Source: Hymenobacter psychrophilus
Lineage (GTDB): Bacteria; Bacteroidota; Bacteroidia; Cytophagales; Hymenobacteraceae
NCBI RefSeq assembly: GCF_900107135.1
Contig: NZ_FNOV01000007.1
Span: 68,948 to 132,947, forward strand
Direction of reading: 5' to 3'
DNA length: 64,000 nt
How positions within the stretch are numbered: the stretch's first letter is position 1; each line of letters begins with the position of its first letter. This document shows, in pieces, positions 26,375-34,375 of the stretch. The translations under genes were made by a program, and so were the position numbers. The notes beneath the pieces are model-generated. The model was not told where the DNA came from. It was given only the letters and a program-made list of their open reading frames with translations, and searched no databases.

Positions 26375-27490
26375 TTACCTATGCACCACCTCCGGAACCC
26401 GGTACACCACGGCGTTGCAGTTCATGCCGGCCCCAACGGAGGCGAAAACCAGCACTTCGCCGGGCGTGATGGTGTAGCCTTCGAGCTGGCCCTTGGTCAG
26501 CAGGTCGAGCAGGGTGGGCAGGGTGGCTACCGAGGAGTTGCCCAGCCAGGAGATGGTCATGGGCATGATGTCGACGGGCGCGGGCGTGTCGCCGTCGAGG
26601 GCGTAGAGGCGCTTGAGGATGGCCTCGTCCATTTTGCCGTTGGCTTGATGGATGAGCAGGCGGCTCATGTCGGGCAGGCCCAGGCCGGCTTTTTCCAGGC
26701 AGGCTTTAATGGCCTGGGGCACGGTTTTAAGGGCGTACTCGTAAAGCTTGCGGCCTTCCATCTGCAGAAACAGCTCGGTGCCGGTGTACTCGCGGTTGCG
26801 CGAGCTGGCCATGCGCAGCAGCAGCGCCGCCTGGGCGGTGTCGGAGCGCGAGCTATGGGCCAGAATGCCAACGGGCTCCCCGGCCGCATCGTCAGCGGTT
26901 TCGCGGGCCTCTAACAGCACGGCCCCGGCCCCGTCGGAGTAGATCATGCTGTCGCGGTCGTGCGGGTCGCAGACGCGCGAAAGGGTTTCGGTGCCGATGA
27001 CGAGCACCCGCTTGGCATCGCCGGAGCGCAGGTAGTAATCGGCCTGAATGACGCCCTGCAGCCAGCCGGGGCAGCCAAAGGGCAAATCGTAGGCAACGCA
27101 GTGCGGGTTGACTATGCCGAGCTTGTGCTTCACGCGGGCAGCCAGGCTGGGCACAAAATCGGAGCGCCGGTTGTCCTCGGTGATGTCGCCGAAATTATGG
27201 GCTACCAGAATATAATCGAGCTGCTCGGGGTCGGCGCCGGGGCTGGAGGCAAACAACTCCTGGGCCGCCAGCAGGGCCAGGTCGGACGCTACCTGATCGG
27301 CTTCGGCGTAGCGCCGCTCGTGGATATCGGTAATCTGGGCGAAGCGCTCCACGATTTCGGCCCCCGGCTTATCGAGCTGCTGGCCGTTGCCATCGTAGAA
27401 AGCCGCGGCAACGAATTCGTCGTTTTTAACCACCCGGGTCGGGATACAGGAACCTGTTCCGGTGATAACCGAATGAAAGGCCTTGCGCAT
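26375..27490 (-). CDS. 3-oxoacyl-ACP synthase III family protein (FabH-like)
   Basis: 371 residues from the ATG at 27490. The thiolase-fold triad is present: Cys in DLPFGCPGWLQG, His in LLIHQANGKMDEAIL, and Asn in SWLGNSSVATLP. It begins HSVITGTGSCIPTRVV. The insert around YDGNGQQLDKPGAEIVERF and the length, longer than FabH (about 320), match a Bacteroidota KAS III paralogue often seen beside lipid or flexirubin genes. The substrate is unknown; it may prime fatty acid or polyketide chains. No acyl-carrier gene is nearby. Confidence 0.88.
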   Translation of the reverse strand: MRKAFHSVITGTGSCIPTRVVKNDEFVAAAFYDGNGQQLDKPGAEIVERFAQITDIHERRYAEADQVASDLALLAAQELFASSPGADPEQLDYILVAHNFGDITEDNRRSDFVPSLAARVKHKLGIVNPHCVAYDLPFGCPGWLQGVIQADYYLRSGDAKRVLVIGTETLSRVCDPHDRDSMIYSDGAGAVLLEARETADDAAGEPVGILAHSSRSDTAQAALLLRMASSRNREYTGTELFLQMEGRKLYEYALKTVPQAIKACLEKAGLGLPDMSRLLIHQANGKMDEAILKRLYALDGDTPAPVDIMPMTISWLGNSSVATLPTLLDLLTKGQLEGYTITPGEVLVFASVGAGMNCNAVVYRVPEVVHR

Positions 27491-27671
27491 GAGCAGGTTA
27501 GCAGAGGTGTTAGGATAGGTCAAGAGACGAAAGTAGCTTCTTTTTCGCTAGGGCCGGACTTTGATGTGCAGAATTCCGGCATTTGTTCTGCGGCTGCCCT
27601 TGCTGGAGCCGGTAGGCTGAACAATGAGCGGGCCGTAAGGTTGCTGGGGAAGTCGCCTGGTTTTTCTGCCC

Positions 27672-28277
27672 ATGAACTACTTATTTTTTTCCGGCCTGCT
27701 GCTGGCCTCCGGCCTGAGCGTCGCCTGTTCTTCTACTCCCGCTTCCATTCCGGCCATGTCTTCCGATTCTGCCCAAACTACCGCTGCCGCTTCCCCAGCC
27801 GCCAAAACCGTGTACGATTTCACCCTCAACGACATCAACGGCCAGCCGGTGCCCCTGAGCAAATACCGGGGCAAAAAGCTGCTGCTCGTTAATACGGCTT
27901 CGGAGTGCGGCTACACGCCCCAGTATCAGGAGCTGGAGGAGCTCAGCCGCCAGCACGGCGGGCAGGTAACCGTGCTGGGCTTCCCGGCCAACGACTTCGG
28001 TGGCCAGGAACCCGGCTCCGACGCTCAGATTGCCACTTTTTGCGAAAAAAACTACGGCGTCACGTTTCCGCTCTTCAGCAAAATTTCGGTGGCCGGCCCC
28101 GACGCCGCCCCGCTCTACCAATACCTCGGCAGCAAGGCCCAGAACGGCGTAACCGACGAGAAGCCGAACTGGAACTTCTGCAAGTACCTGGTGGATGAAA
28201 CCGGCCACGTAGTAGCGTTCTACCCCTCGAAAGTGAAGCCGATGGGCGAGGAGTTGCTGGCGGCTATCGGGGAATAG
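27672..28277 (+). CDS. glutathione peroxidase-family lipoprotein
   Basis: 201 residues. A lipoprotein signal (MNYLFFSGLLLASGLSVACSS, Cys19) is followed by a Ser/Ala/Thr linker and a GPx domain from about 45. The catalytic set is intact: Cys in NTASECGYTPQYQELE, Gln in FPANDFGGQEPGS and Trp in KPNWNFCKYLV. The selenocysteine position is Cys, so it is probably a thioredoxin-type peroxidase of the periplasm. It is transcribed divergently from the KAS III gene. Confidence 0.93.
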   Translation: MNYLFFSGLLLASGLSVACSSTPASIPAMSSDSAQTTAAASPAAKTVYDFTLNDINGQPVPLSKYRGKKLLLVNTASECGYTPQYQELEELSRQHGGQVTVLGFPANDFGGQEPGSDAQIATFCEKNYGVTFPLFSKISVAGPDAAPLYQYLGSKAQNGVTDEKPNWNFCKYLVDETGHVVAFYPSKVKPMGEELLAAIGE

Positions 28278-28331
28278 GGCTGTCGGCAGTTCTGGTACCT
28301 TCGTGGCGTTTCCACCAATCTTCCGCGCCCG

Positions 28332-28988
28332 ATGCAAACCGTTATTTTCGACATGGACGGGGTGCTCGTTGATACCGAGCCCGTGCACCGCTACGCCTAT
28401 TTCCGGCATTTCGAGGAACTGGGCCTGGCCGTAACCGATGCCGAGTACGCCACCTTTACCGGCCGCTCGACCAAGAACGTGTACCAGCACCTGAAAGACC
28501 AGCACGGCCTGGCACCCGCGGTGCAGGAGCTGGTGATGGGCAAGCGTGCGCATTTCAACCGCGCTTTCGACGAGAAGCCCGATCTGGAGCTGCTGCCCGG
28601 CGTGCGCGCCCTCATCGACGACCTGCACCAGCATGGCCTGGAACTGCTGCTGGCCTCCTCGGCCTCGCATTCCACCATCGACCGGGTAATGCGGCGCTTT
28701 GCGCTGGCGCCCTATTTCAGCCACCGCCTCAGCGGCGAGGATTTTGCCCGCTCCAAACCCGACCCGGCTATTTTCGCGCACGCCGCCGCCGTGGCCCGCT
28801 CGCCTGCCGCCCGGTGTGTGGTTATCGAGGATTCCAGCAACGGCGTAGCGGCAGCCAAGGCCGCGGGCCTGTACTGCATCGGCTACGACAGCATCCACTC
28901 GCCCAGCCAGGATTTGCAGCTGGCCGATTTGGTGGTGGCTGACTTTGGGGAGTTGAGCGCCGCCCGCATTGCTGGGTTGGCGTTATAG
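28332..28988 (+). CDS. HAD-superfamily phosphatase, beta-phosphoglucomutase-like
   Basis: 218 residues, ATG at 28332. Motif I is IFDMDGVLVDTEPVH (nucleophile Asp and acid/base Asp), motif II is LLLASSASHSTI, motif III is the Lys in FARSKPDPAIFAHAA and motif IV is VIEDSSNGVAAAKAAG. The helical cap lies between motifs I and II. This subfamily includes beta-phosphoglucomutase and sugar-phosphate phosphatases; motif I does not separate them. It lies 54 bases after the peroxidase gene. Confidence 0.88.
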   Translation: MQTVIFDMDGVLVDTEPVHRYAYFRHFEELGLAVTDAEYATFTGRSTKNVYQHLKDQHGLAPAVQELVMGKRAHFNRAFDEKPDLELLPGVRALIDDLHQHGLELLLASSASHSTIDRVMRRFALAPYFSHRLSGEDFARSKPDPAIFAHAAAVARSPAARCVVIEDSSNGVAAAKAAGLYCIGYDSIHSPSQDLQLADLVVADFGELSAARIAGLAL

Positions 28989-29050
28989 GGCGTAATTTTG
29001 CGGGGTATAATACAGGCCGAAATTTTCTCGGCGCCGGGCAGTGAGGAGTT

Positions 29051-29137
29051 AGCGCGAAACTCCAGCTTCGCGCACCGTTGCTGGCGGCCGCGCCTCACGT
29101 AACCGTTCCACGATACGCGAAGCTGGAGCTTCGCGCT
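29051..29137. repeat. inverted repeat with AGCGCGAAGCT arms
   Basis: AGCGCGAAACTCCAGCTTCGCG (29051-29072) is complementary to 29116-29137 with one mismatch; the right arm is itself a palindrome (CGCGAAGCT-GG-AGCTTCGCG). It ends 10 bases before menA. Confidence 0.8.
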
Positions 29138-29147
29138 ACATCCCACT

Positions 29148-30077
29148 ATGACCTTTTCTGCTAAAGCCTGGGTTTCGGCATTTCGGCCACGCACCTTACC
29201 GCTGGCGCTGGCCAGCATTATGGCCGGGGGCTTTCTGGCGGCCAGCCACGGGCAGTTCCGGCCCGCGGTGGTGGCCCTGGCGGCCCTCACCACCATCCTG
29301 CTCCAGATACTAAGCAACCTGGCCAACGACTACGGCGACTCGCAGAACGGGGCCGATAGCGTGCACCGCGAGGGGCCGCAGCGGGCCGTGCAGAGTGGCG
29401 CCATTTCGCCGGCTCAAATGAAGCAAGGCATGGGCGTGTTCGGGGCGTTGTCGTTGGGGAGCGGGCTGCTGCTGCTGTGGGTGGCGCTGGGTGCGGCCGG
29501 GGCCTGGGTGTTTCTGGCGTTTCTGGCGCTGGGGCTGTCGGCCATCTGGGCGGCCGTGAATTACACGGCGGGCAGCAAGCCCTACGGCTACGCCGGCCTG
29601 GGCGACTTGTCGGTGTTCGTGTTTTTCGGGCTGGTGGGCGTGTGCGGCACCTACTTTCTGCAGGCGTACAGCCAGGTGCCCGTCTGGACTCAGGCGTTGC
29701 CCTGGCCGGTGCTGCTGCCGGCCGCCGCGCTGGGCTGCTTCGCCACGGCTGTGCTCAACGTGAACAACATCCGCGACATCCGCTCCGACAAGCTGGCCGG
29801 CAAAATCACGATTCCGGTGCGGCTGGGCCCCGTGCGCGCCCGCCGCTACCACTGGCTGCTGCTGGTGCTGGGCTTTTCGGCGGCCGTGCTGTACGTGGCC
29901 TTCACCTACCACTCGCCGTGGCAGTGGCTGTTCCTGCTGAGCGCCCCGCTGCTGCTGCGCAACGCCCACGCCGTGTGGCAGCGCCAGGATTCCATGCAGC
30001 TCGACCCGCTGCTCAAGCAAATGGCCCTCACCACGCTCGTGTTCACGCTGCTGTTCGGGCTGGGGCAGGTGTTGTAA
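29148..30077 (+). CDS. menA: 1,4-dihydroxy-2-naphthoate polyprenyltransferase
   Basis: 309 residues, an integral membrane UbiA-family enzyme with about eight helices. It begins KAWVSAFRPRTLPLALASIMAGG, the MenA start. The two Asp-rich motifs are SNLANDYGDSQNGADS and NNIRDIRSDKLAGK, which bind the magnesium-diphosphate of the prenyl donor. It prenylates DHNA in menaquinone synthesis. The start is immediately preceded by an inverted repeat. Confidence 0.94.
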   Translation: MTFSAKAWVSAFRPRTLPLALASIMAGGFLAASHGQFRPAVVALAALTTILLQILSNLANDYGDSQNGADSVHREGPQRAVQSGAISPAQMKQGMGVFGALSLGSGLLLLWVALGAAGAWVFLAFLALGLSAIWAAVNYTAGSKPYGYAGLGDLSVFVFFGLVGVCGTYFLQAYSQVPVWTQALPWPVLLPAAALGCFATAVLNVNNIRDIRSDKLAGKITIPVRLGPVRARRYHWLLLVLGFSAAVLYVAFTYHSPWQWLFLLSAPLLLRNAHAVWQRQDSMQLDPLLKQMALTTLVFTLLFGLGQVL

Positions 30078-30142
30078 GGAAGAATATGGATAACTGTTGG
30101 GTCTTAAATATTTGATTTTTAACAATATGTCAGGTGAAAAAT

Positions 30143-30739
30143 ATGACTCTTCAATCAGCCAATCAGGAAATTATCAGCCTAGTAGTTGACAAGCATCTTG
30201 CGCTGTGGGCAGATGATGTTTTGAATCGAATTTATACAAAGGGAGAAGCAGAACCTGAGATGATCCGTTCGTTTCATGATACAGCGACGGGAGAGGAATA
30301 TGACATCTGGATACCCATACCCACCCAGATCAAGGAACAGGAAATAGACGAAGTGGAGGAGGTATTAAAGCATGCGCTGCCGGAGTCGTACAGGTTTTTC
30401 CTACAGTATAAATTCTTTTTTGACTTGTATATTGACCAGCTCAATGTGCGCAATCATACTCCTTCTCGTTGGAAAAAAGAGCTGGTAGATAGAGTATTAG
30501 ATGGCTACCCCGAGGAGTTTCTGATAGATAAAGGATACCTCGCATTTGCGGATTACAGTGACTGGGGGCATTTGTGCTTTGATACCAACCGAAGCAAGCC
30601 CGGGAATGAGTATCCGGTGGTCTTATGGGACCATGATTCGCCACAGGATGTAACTCTGATGGCTGACAGCTTCACTGAAATGCTACAACTACTATCAGCT
30701 GCTGACGATAAAAACCGGCAACAGAACGAGCAGGAATAG
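30143..30739 (+). CDS. SMI1/KNR4 (SUKH-type) family protein
   Basis: 198 residues from the ATG at 30143 (a GTG at 30134 would add three). The SUKH-like fold is suggested by IDEVEEVLKHALPESYRFFLQYK, the GYLAFADYSDWGHLCFDTN strand pair and VVLWDHDSP...MADSFTEMLQLL. In bacteria this family often gives immunity to polymorphic or contact-dependent toxins. Codon use is visibly more AT-rich than in the flanking menA and kptA, hinting at acquisition. No partner toxin is seen. It ends 3 bases before the kptA start. Confidence 0.75.
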   Translation: MTLQSANQEIISLVVDKHLALWADDVLNRIYTKGEAEPEMIRSFHDTATGEEYDIWIPIPTQIKEQEIDEVEEVLKHALPESYRFFLQYKFFFDLYIDQLNVRNHTPSRWKKELVDRVLDGYPEEFLIDKGYLAFADYSDWGHLCFDTNRSKPGNEYPVVLWDHDSPQDVTLMADSFTEMLQLLSAADDKNRQQNEQE

Positions 30740-30742
30740 TCT

Positions 30743-31291
30743 ATGCTATCCGACAAAGAAACCACGCGCCTCAGCAAGCTCCTGAGCCTGGTGCTGCGCC
30801 ACGACCCCGCGCACCTGGGCCTGACGCTGGACAAGCAGGGCTGGGTGGCTGTGGACACGCTGCTGACGCAGGCCCAGCAACAGCAGGTGCCGCTGACCCG
30901 TGAGGTACTGCTGCATCTGGTCGAAACAAGCCCGAAGCAGCGTTTTCGGCTTTCTGACGACCAACAGCGCATCCGGGCCAGCCAGGGCCATTCGGTGGCG
31001 GTGGAACTGGGCTACGCGCCCGTAACCCCGCCGCTGGTGCTCTACCACGGCACTACTACCCGGCTACGGGACACCCTTGTGGCGCAGGGCTTACTGAAAA
31101 TGAGCCGGCAGCAGGTGCATTTAAGCGCCGATGAGCCGACTGCCCGACAGGTGGGCAGCCGCCACGGTCCGCCCGTGGTGCTGCTGGTGGATGCCGCTCG
31201 GATGTACGCCGACGGCCACCAGTTCTACCAAGCCGATAACGGCGTCTGGCTGACCGACGCGGTGCCTCCACAGTACCTGACGCTACCTTAA
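30743..31291 (+). CDS. kptA: RNA 2'-phosphotransferase (Tpt1/KptA family)
   Basis: 182 residues. It opens [34 protein letters not shown], the KptA signature, and holds the NAD-site motifs LYHGTTTRL and [17 protein letters not shown] with the catalytic Arg/His set. It transfers an RNA 2'-phosphate to NAD. Bacteria lack the tRNA splicing that yeast Tpt1 serves, so its target is unclear; RNA repair or reversal of toxin damage is a possibility. It is co-transcribed with the SMI1/KNR4 gene. Confidence 0.9.
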   Translation: MLSDKETTRLSKLLSLVLRHDPAHLGLTLDKQGWVAVDTLLTQAQQQQVPLTREVLLHLVETSPKQRFRLSDDQQRIRASQGHSVAVELGYAPVTPPLVLYHGTTTRLRDTLVAQGLLKMSRQQVHLSADEPTARQVGSRHGPPVVLLVDAARMYADGHQFYQADNGVWLTDAVPPQYLTLP

Positions 31292-31304
31292 ATTGTGTGG
31301 ACAA

Positions 31305-31490
31305 TTAGGCCGGCCTGTTACTACCCATATGCTCCGCCACTCTTACGCCACTCACTTGCTGGAAGCCGGCACCGACATCCGCTTCATTCAGGATTTGTTG
31401 GGGCACAGCAGTATTAAAACAACCGAAATTTACACGCATGTGGCCCGAACCTCCCGCCCAGCTTCTCCCCTCGATACGTTGGGCCTTTGA
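31305..31490 (+). pseudogene. tyrosine recombinase C-terminal remnant
   Basis: The frame 31293-31490 encodes only the last catalytic part of a phage-integrase/XerC-like recombinase: [16 protein letters not shown] (Arg and His of box II), [24 protein letters not shown] (the LGHS motif and nucleophile Tyr). The preceding 200 or more residues are absent and the kptA stop lies just upstream. It is a broken integrase or tyrosine-recombinase transposase, marking an old insertion point. Confidence 0.8.
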
Positions 31491-31498
31491 ACCTGAGT

Positions 31499-31595
31499 TT
31501 CGGCAAGCATGCCACTGTAGGTGTGCTTGCCGAAGGTTACTTGCGTACATAGCGCAGGTTGCCGAAACTTACAGAGGTGCCGAGTTTCGGCAACC
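31499..31595. repeat. two adjacent hairpins with TTTCGGCAA arms
   Basis: Hairpin 1: TTCGGCAAGCA at 31499 pairs with TGCTTGCCGAA ending 31534. Hairpin 2: GGTTGCCGAAACT at 31558 pairs perfectly with AGTTTCGGCAACC ending 31595. Both share TTTCGGCAA in opposite arrangements. They stand between the recombinase remnant and the DUF1877 cassette. Confidence 0.75.
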
Positions 31596-31601
31596 CTAAT
31601 G

Positions 31602-32313
31602 TTAGCTGTAATCTTGACAAAAAAATCGGCTAAAATAAATAAACAACTTTAAACAAAAAAATATTTTTAATTATGAGTATGATAGGAAATTTGCTCCGAG
31701 TAACAAAATCTGAACTTGAAGACTATTTAAGAGACAGTTCATTATTGGAAGACAAAATCTATGACGACGAAACGAAAAACAAAAATTTAGTCGATATTGA
31801 CAAATCGTGGGACGGAATAATATTTTTACTTACAGGGCAAAGTTTAGCAACTGCGGAACACAATCTCGTAAGAGTTTTATTCAGTGGACAACTAATTAAC
31901 GAAGAACAAGATTTAGGTTATGGACCAGCTCACTACTTGACACCAGAACAAGTTGCAGAATTAAATAATGAAATTTCGACAATTACCATTGCTGATTTAA
32001 AGCAAAAATTCAATCTTGGAAAAATGACAGAACAAGAAGTTTATCCAACAATTTGGGATGAAGGAGATGACGCATTTGATTATGTTGCTGATGGGTTTTC
32101 AACATTGCAAAATGTTTTTGCAGAAGCAACAAAAAACAGAGAAGCAATAATTGCATTTTTAGACTAACATACATGGAAAAGGCTACAGCTAACAAGGGTT
32201 TTGCGTCAGGCGGGCTGAAGTGCAAAATTCAACAGTAGTTTTTCAATTGAACTTTAGTAATAATATCGGCTTTCATGCTTCGATTTCCCACCCGAACGCA
32301 AAGCCCCGAAACG
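31602..32313 (+). mobile_element. integron-like gene cassette carrying DUF1877
   Basis: An AT-rich stretch of about 710 bases bounded on the left by GTTAGC (31601-31606) and on the right by the GTTAGC of an attC-like palindrome (32188-32318). Its base composition is sharply lower in GC than both flanks. The unit of one gene plus one 3' attC-like site is the layout of an integron cassette. No integron integrase is in the window. Confidence 0.6.
31673..32167 (+). CDS. DUF1877 (YfbM-like) protein in an AT-rich cassette
   Basis: 164 residues, ATG at 31673. It begins MSMIGNLLRVTKSELEDYL and contains the DUF1877 pattern VDIDKSWDGIIFLLTG, DLGYGPAHYLTPEQVAELN and YVADGFSTLQNVFAEA. Function is unknown; the fold resembles small soluble proteins often found in integron cassettes and accessory regions. 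Codons are strongly AT-biased against the GC-rich surroundings, and it is bounded by attC-like ends, so recent transfer is likely. Confidence 0.85.
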   Translation: MSMIGNLLRVTKSELEDYLRDSSLLEDKIYDDETKNKNLVDIDKSWDGIIFLLTGQSLATAEHNLVRVLFSGQLINEEQDLGYGPAHYLTPEQVAELNNEISTITIADLKQKFNLGKMTEQEVYPTIWDEGDDAFDYVADGFSTLQNVFAEATKNREAIIAFLD

Positions 32314-32318
32314 TTAGC
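32188..32318 (+). other. attC-like imperfect palindrome
   Basis: Outer boxes GCTAAC (32188-32193) and GTTAGC (32313-32318) are complementary. Inside, TTTTGCGTCAGGCGGG (32199-32214) pairs imperfectly with CCCACCCGAACGCAAAG (32288-32304). The box order and AAC/GTT ends match attC design, though the outer boxes deviate from the RYYYAAC/GTTRRRY consensus. A lone GTTAGC at 31601 gives the upstream junction. Confidence 0.6.
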
Positions 32319-32332
32319 ATAAAAAATAAAGC

Positions 32333-32373
32333 AAAGTGGCCGCTGCTTCATCAGAAGCAGCGGCCACTTTTTG
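32333..32373. terminator. terminator of the DUF808 gene
   Basis: AAAGTGGCCGCTGCTT at 32333-32348 pairs with AAGCAGCGGCCACTTT ending at 32370, with A and T runs on both sides. It lies just downstream of the minus-strand DUF808 stop. Confidence 0.85.
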
Positions 32374-32398
32374 TGTCTGTCCGAAGTGCTTTGGGGCC

Positions 32399-33322
32399 TT
32401 ACTGCCTGCCCGTCACTACTTTCTTCACCAGCCGAACCACCTGATCAATCAGGAAGCCGAGAATAAGCCCGCCGATACCGCAGGCCAGCACCTTGGCCAG
32501 CCAGGCTAGTACCGGCGCCGAGGCCAGCGCCAGTTCCAGCTCGTGCAGCAGGTGGGCGGTGTAGGGGATGCCGTGGGCAATGATTTCAGCCCCCACCCAC
32601 AGCATGGCGGCGGTGCCCACGTAGCTAAGGATATTCAGGAAGCTGGGCATAAACTGCACAATGCCGCGGCCAAATTTCTGGATTGCGGGGCTGCCGTCCT
32701 TCTGCGCCAAGTGCAGGCCGATATCGTCCGCCTTCACAATCAGGCCCACAAAGCCGTACACGGCCACGGTGATAAACACGGCCACGGCCAGCATCACGAT
32801 AATCTGGTTGATAAGTGGGGAGCCGACCACCTGGCTGTAGGCAATGGCCATAATTTCGGCCGACAGGATAATGTCGGTGCGCACGGCTCCGGCCACCCGC
32901 TGCTGCTCCAGTTCCTCGGGCGTGATGGTCTGCATCTGCTCGGCCTCCGGGTCTGCCTCGGGGTGCTTGCTGAACATGGAATGCACCTTTTCGTAGCCCT
33001 CGAAGCACAGATACGCGCCGCCCAGCATCAGGATGGGCGTAATGGCCCAGAGGGCGAAATACCCCAGCACCAGCGCCGCCGGCGTGAGGATCAGCAGCTT
33101 GTTGAACAGTGATTTCTTGGCAATCTGGAAGATGATGGACAGCTCGCGGGAGGGACTCAGGCCCACCACGTACTTGGGCGTCACGGCCGTATCATCAATC
33201 ACGATGCCCGACACTTTGCCGGTCGTTTTGGCTACCTGCGCCGGCACATCGTCCAGGCTGGCGGCACTGACTTTTACCAAAGCCGCCACATCATCGAGTA
33301 AAGCAAAAAGTCCGGAAGCCAT
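32399..33322 (-). CDS. DUF808 (YedI-like) membrane protein
   Basis: 307 residues beginning MASGLFALLDDVAALVKVSAASLDDV, the family start. Six or more hydrophobic helices lie between residue 70 and the C-terminus, with a soluble charged loop HPEADPEAEQMQTITPEELEQQR in the middle. The family is widespread and of unknown function. No operon partner. The 410 bases upstream to crcB hold no gene that could be supported. Confidence 0.9.
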   Translation of the reverse strand: MASGLFALLDDVAALVKVSAASLDDVPAQVAKTTGKVSGIVIDDTAVTPKYVVGLSPSRELSIIFQIAKKSLFNKLLILTPAALVLGYFALWAITPILMLGGAYLCFEGYEKVHSMFSKHPEADPEAEQMQTITPEELEQQRVAGAVRTDIILSAEIMAIAYSQVVGSPLINQIIVMLAVAVFITVAVYGFVGLIVKADDIGLHLAQKDGSPAIQKFGRGIVQFMPSFLNILSYVGTAAMLWVGAEIIAHGIPYTAHLLHELELALASAPVLAWLAKVLACGIGGLILGFLIDQVVRLVKKVVTGRQ

Positions 33323-33732
33323 AGGGTGGGGTGAGTGCTTGGGTTACGAAGTTGGGTAGAAATAAGCCCTACGCAAAAGTAGGTCGTATGCCCGTAGCGT
33401 GCGGCCCGCGAGCCGCAACGAAACCCCGTGTTGCGAGGAGAGGCCGACCGCCGGGCTGTCGGCAGTACCGTTTTGGGGTTGCTTGTGCCAAGCAGCCGCG
33501 GCCCAAACGGCTCATCTGTTTGCCGAGAGCCCGCCGCACGGGGCTGCTGGCCAAGATGTCGGTGCCGCGCCGCCCGGCTCCGGCGGGGTGGTTCGCTCGG
33601 GTCCGGGCCGCGGCAGCGGGTGGTGGCTGCCGGCCTGCGTTGCCGGAGTGGCTAACGTTTTTGCTGCCTACCTTGCCGCCGCCCCCGATCAGCCTTGAGG
33701 CTAGCCCGGCGCTGCTTATTTTACCTGTCCGT

Positions 33733-34110
33733 ATGAATCGTTCGGTGTTGTTTATTGGTTTGGGGGGCTTCATCGGGTCGGTGAGCCGCTACTGGGTGCA
33801 GCAGTACTTCCTGCGGCTGGTGCCAGTAGGCTTCCCGCTGGGCACGTTTATCGTAAATGTGCTGGGCTGCCTGCTGATTGGTCTGTTCCTGGGCATCTTC
33901 GAGCGACACGCGGCCGTGCCTGCGCCCTGGCGGCTGTTCCTGACTACCGGCTTCTGCGGGGGCTTCACCACCTTTTCCACCTTCGCCTACGAGAGCGTGG
34001 CGCTGGGCCGCACCGGCGAGCTGCTGCTGCTGGCCCTGTACGCCGCCGGAAGCCTGCTATTGGGCATGCTGGCGGCCTTCGCAGGTTTTTGGGCGGCCCG
34101 GTTTATCTGA
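33733..34110 (+). CDS. crcB: fluoride channel FluC/CrcB
   Basis: 125 residues from the ATG at 33733; the frame is open upstream but without family character. Four membrane helices with the channel signatures GGFIGSVSRYWV, GTFIVNVLGCLLIG (the pore Asn) and GFCGGFTTFSTFAYES (the Na-binding and Phe-box region). It exports fluoride as a dual-topology dimer. I looked for a fluoride riboswitch in the upstream 400 bases and did not find its conserved core. Confidence 0.95.
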   Translation: MNRSVLFIGLGGFIGSVSRYWVQQYFLRLVPVGFPLGTFIVNVLGCLLIGLFLGIFERHAAVPAPWRLFLTTGFCGGFTTFSTFAYESVALGRTGELLLLALYAAGSLLLGMLAAFAGFWAARFI

Positions 34111-34138
34111 AATCATCCATGCTGGCCCGAACGCAAAA

Positions 34139-34186
34139 AAGCCTCAAAAACTGCACCTGTTGCCAGATGTACAGCTTTTGAGGCTT
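34139..34186 (+). terminator. crcB terminator
   Basis: AAGCCTCAAAA at 34139-34149 pairs with TTTTGAGGCTT at 34176-34186; CTG/CAG extends the stem. It is 28 bases after the crcB stop. Confidence 0.75.
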
Positions 34187-34193
34187 GATTTGG

Positions 34194-34260
34194 GTAGAGG
34201 CATTAACCTCTACAAGTACCCGGAGCCGGGGTAGCGTCCAGCCTCACAGATGAGACGCTA
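34194..34260. other. three consecutive small hairpins at the island edge
   Basis: GTAGAGG/CCTCTAC (34194-34213), CCCGG/CCGGG (34219-34230) and TAGCGTC/GACGCTA (34232-34260) follow each other directly. They lie between crcB and the first phage-like gene. They could be a structured RNA, the end of the repressor transcript, or an attachment region. I could not match a known RNA family or tRNA. Confidence 0.4.
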
Positions 34261-34375
34261 ACCGGTTGATTGTCTGGGTGTAATTATGATTCTAACCCGT
34301 TGTCTTCCAAAACAGGTGGCGTAGCAGGGCGCGTAGGGTATCAAACTGCCTTTTTGACCCCGACCAGCCCCTGAG

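Noticed and set aside
33323..33732. Possible fluoride riboswitch or gene upstream of crcB
   Set aside because: I looked for the fluoride riboswitch core and for a gene in either strand and found neither.
34190..34375. tRNA or tmRNA as the island's insertion site
   Set aside because: The hairpins do not form a cloverleaf and no GGTTCGA-type T-loop is present on either strand.
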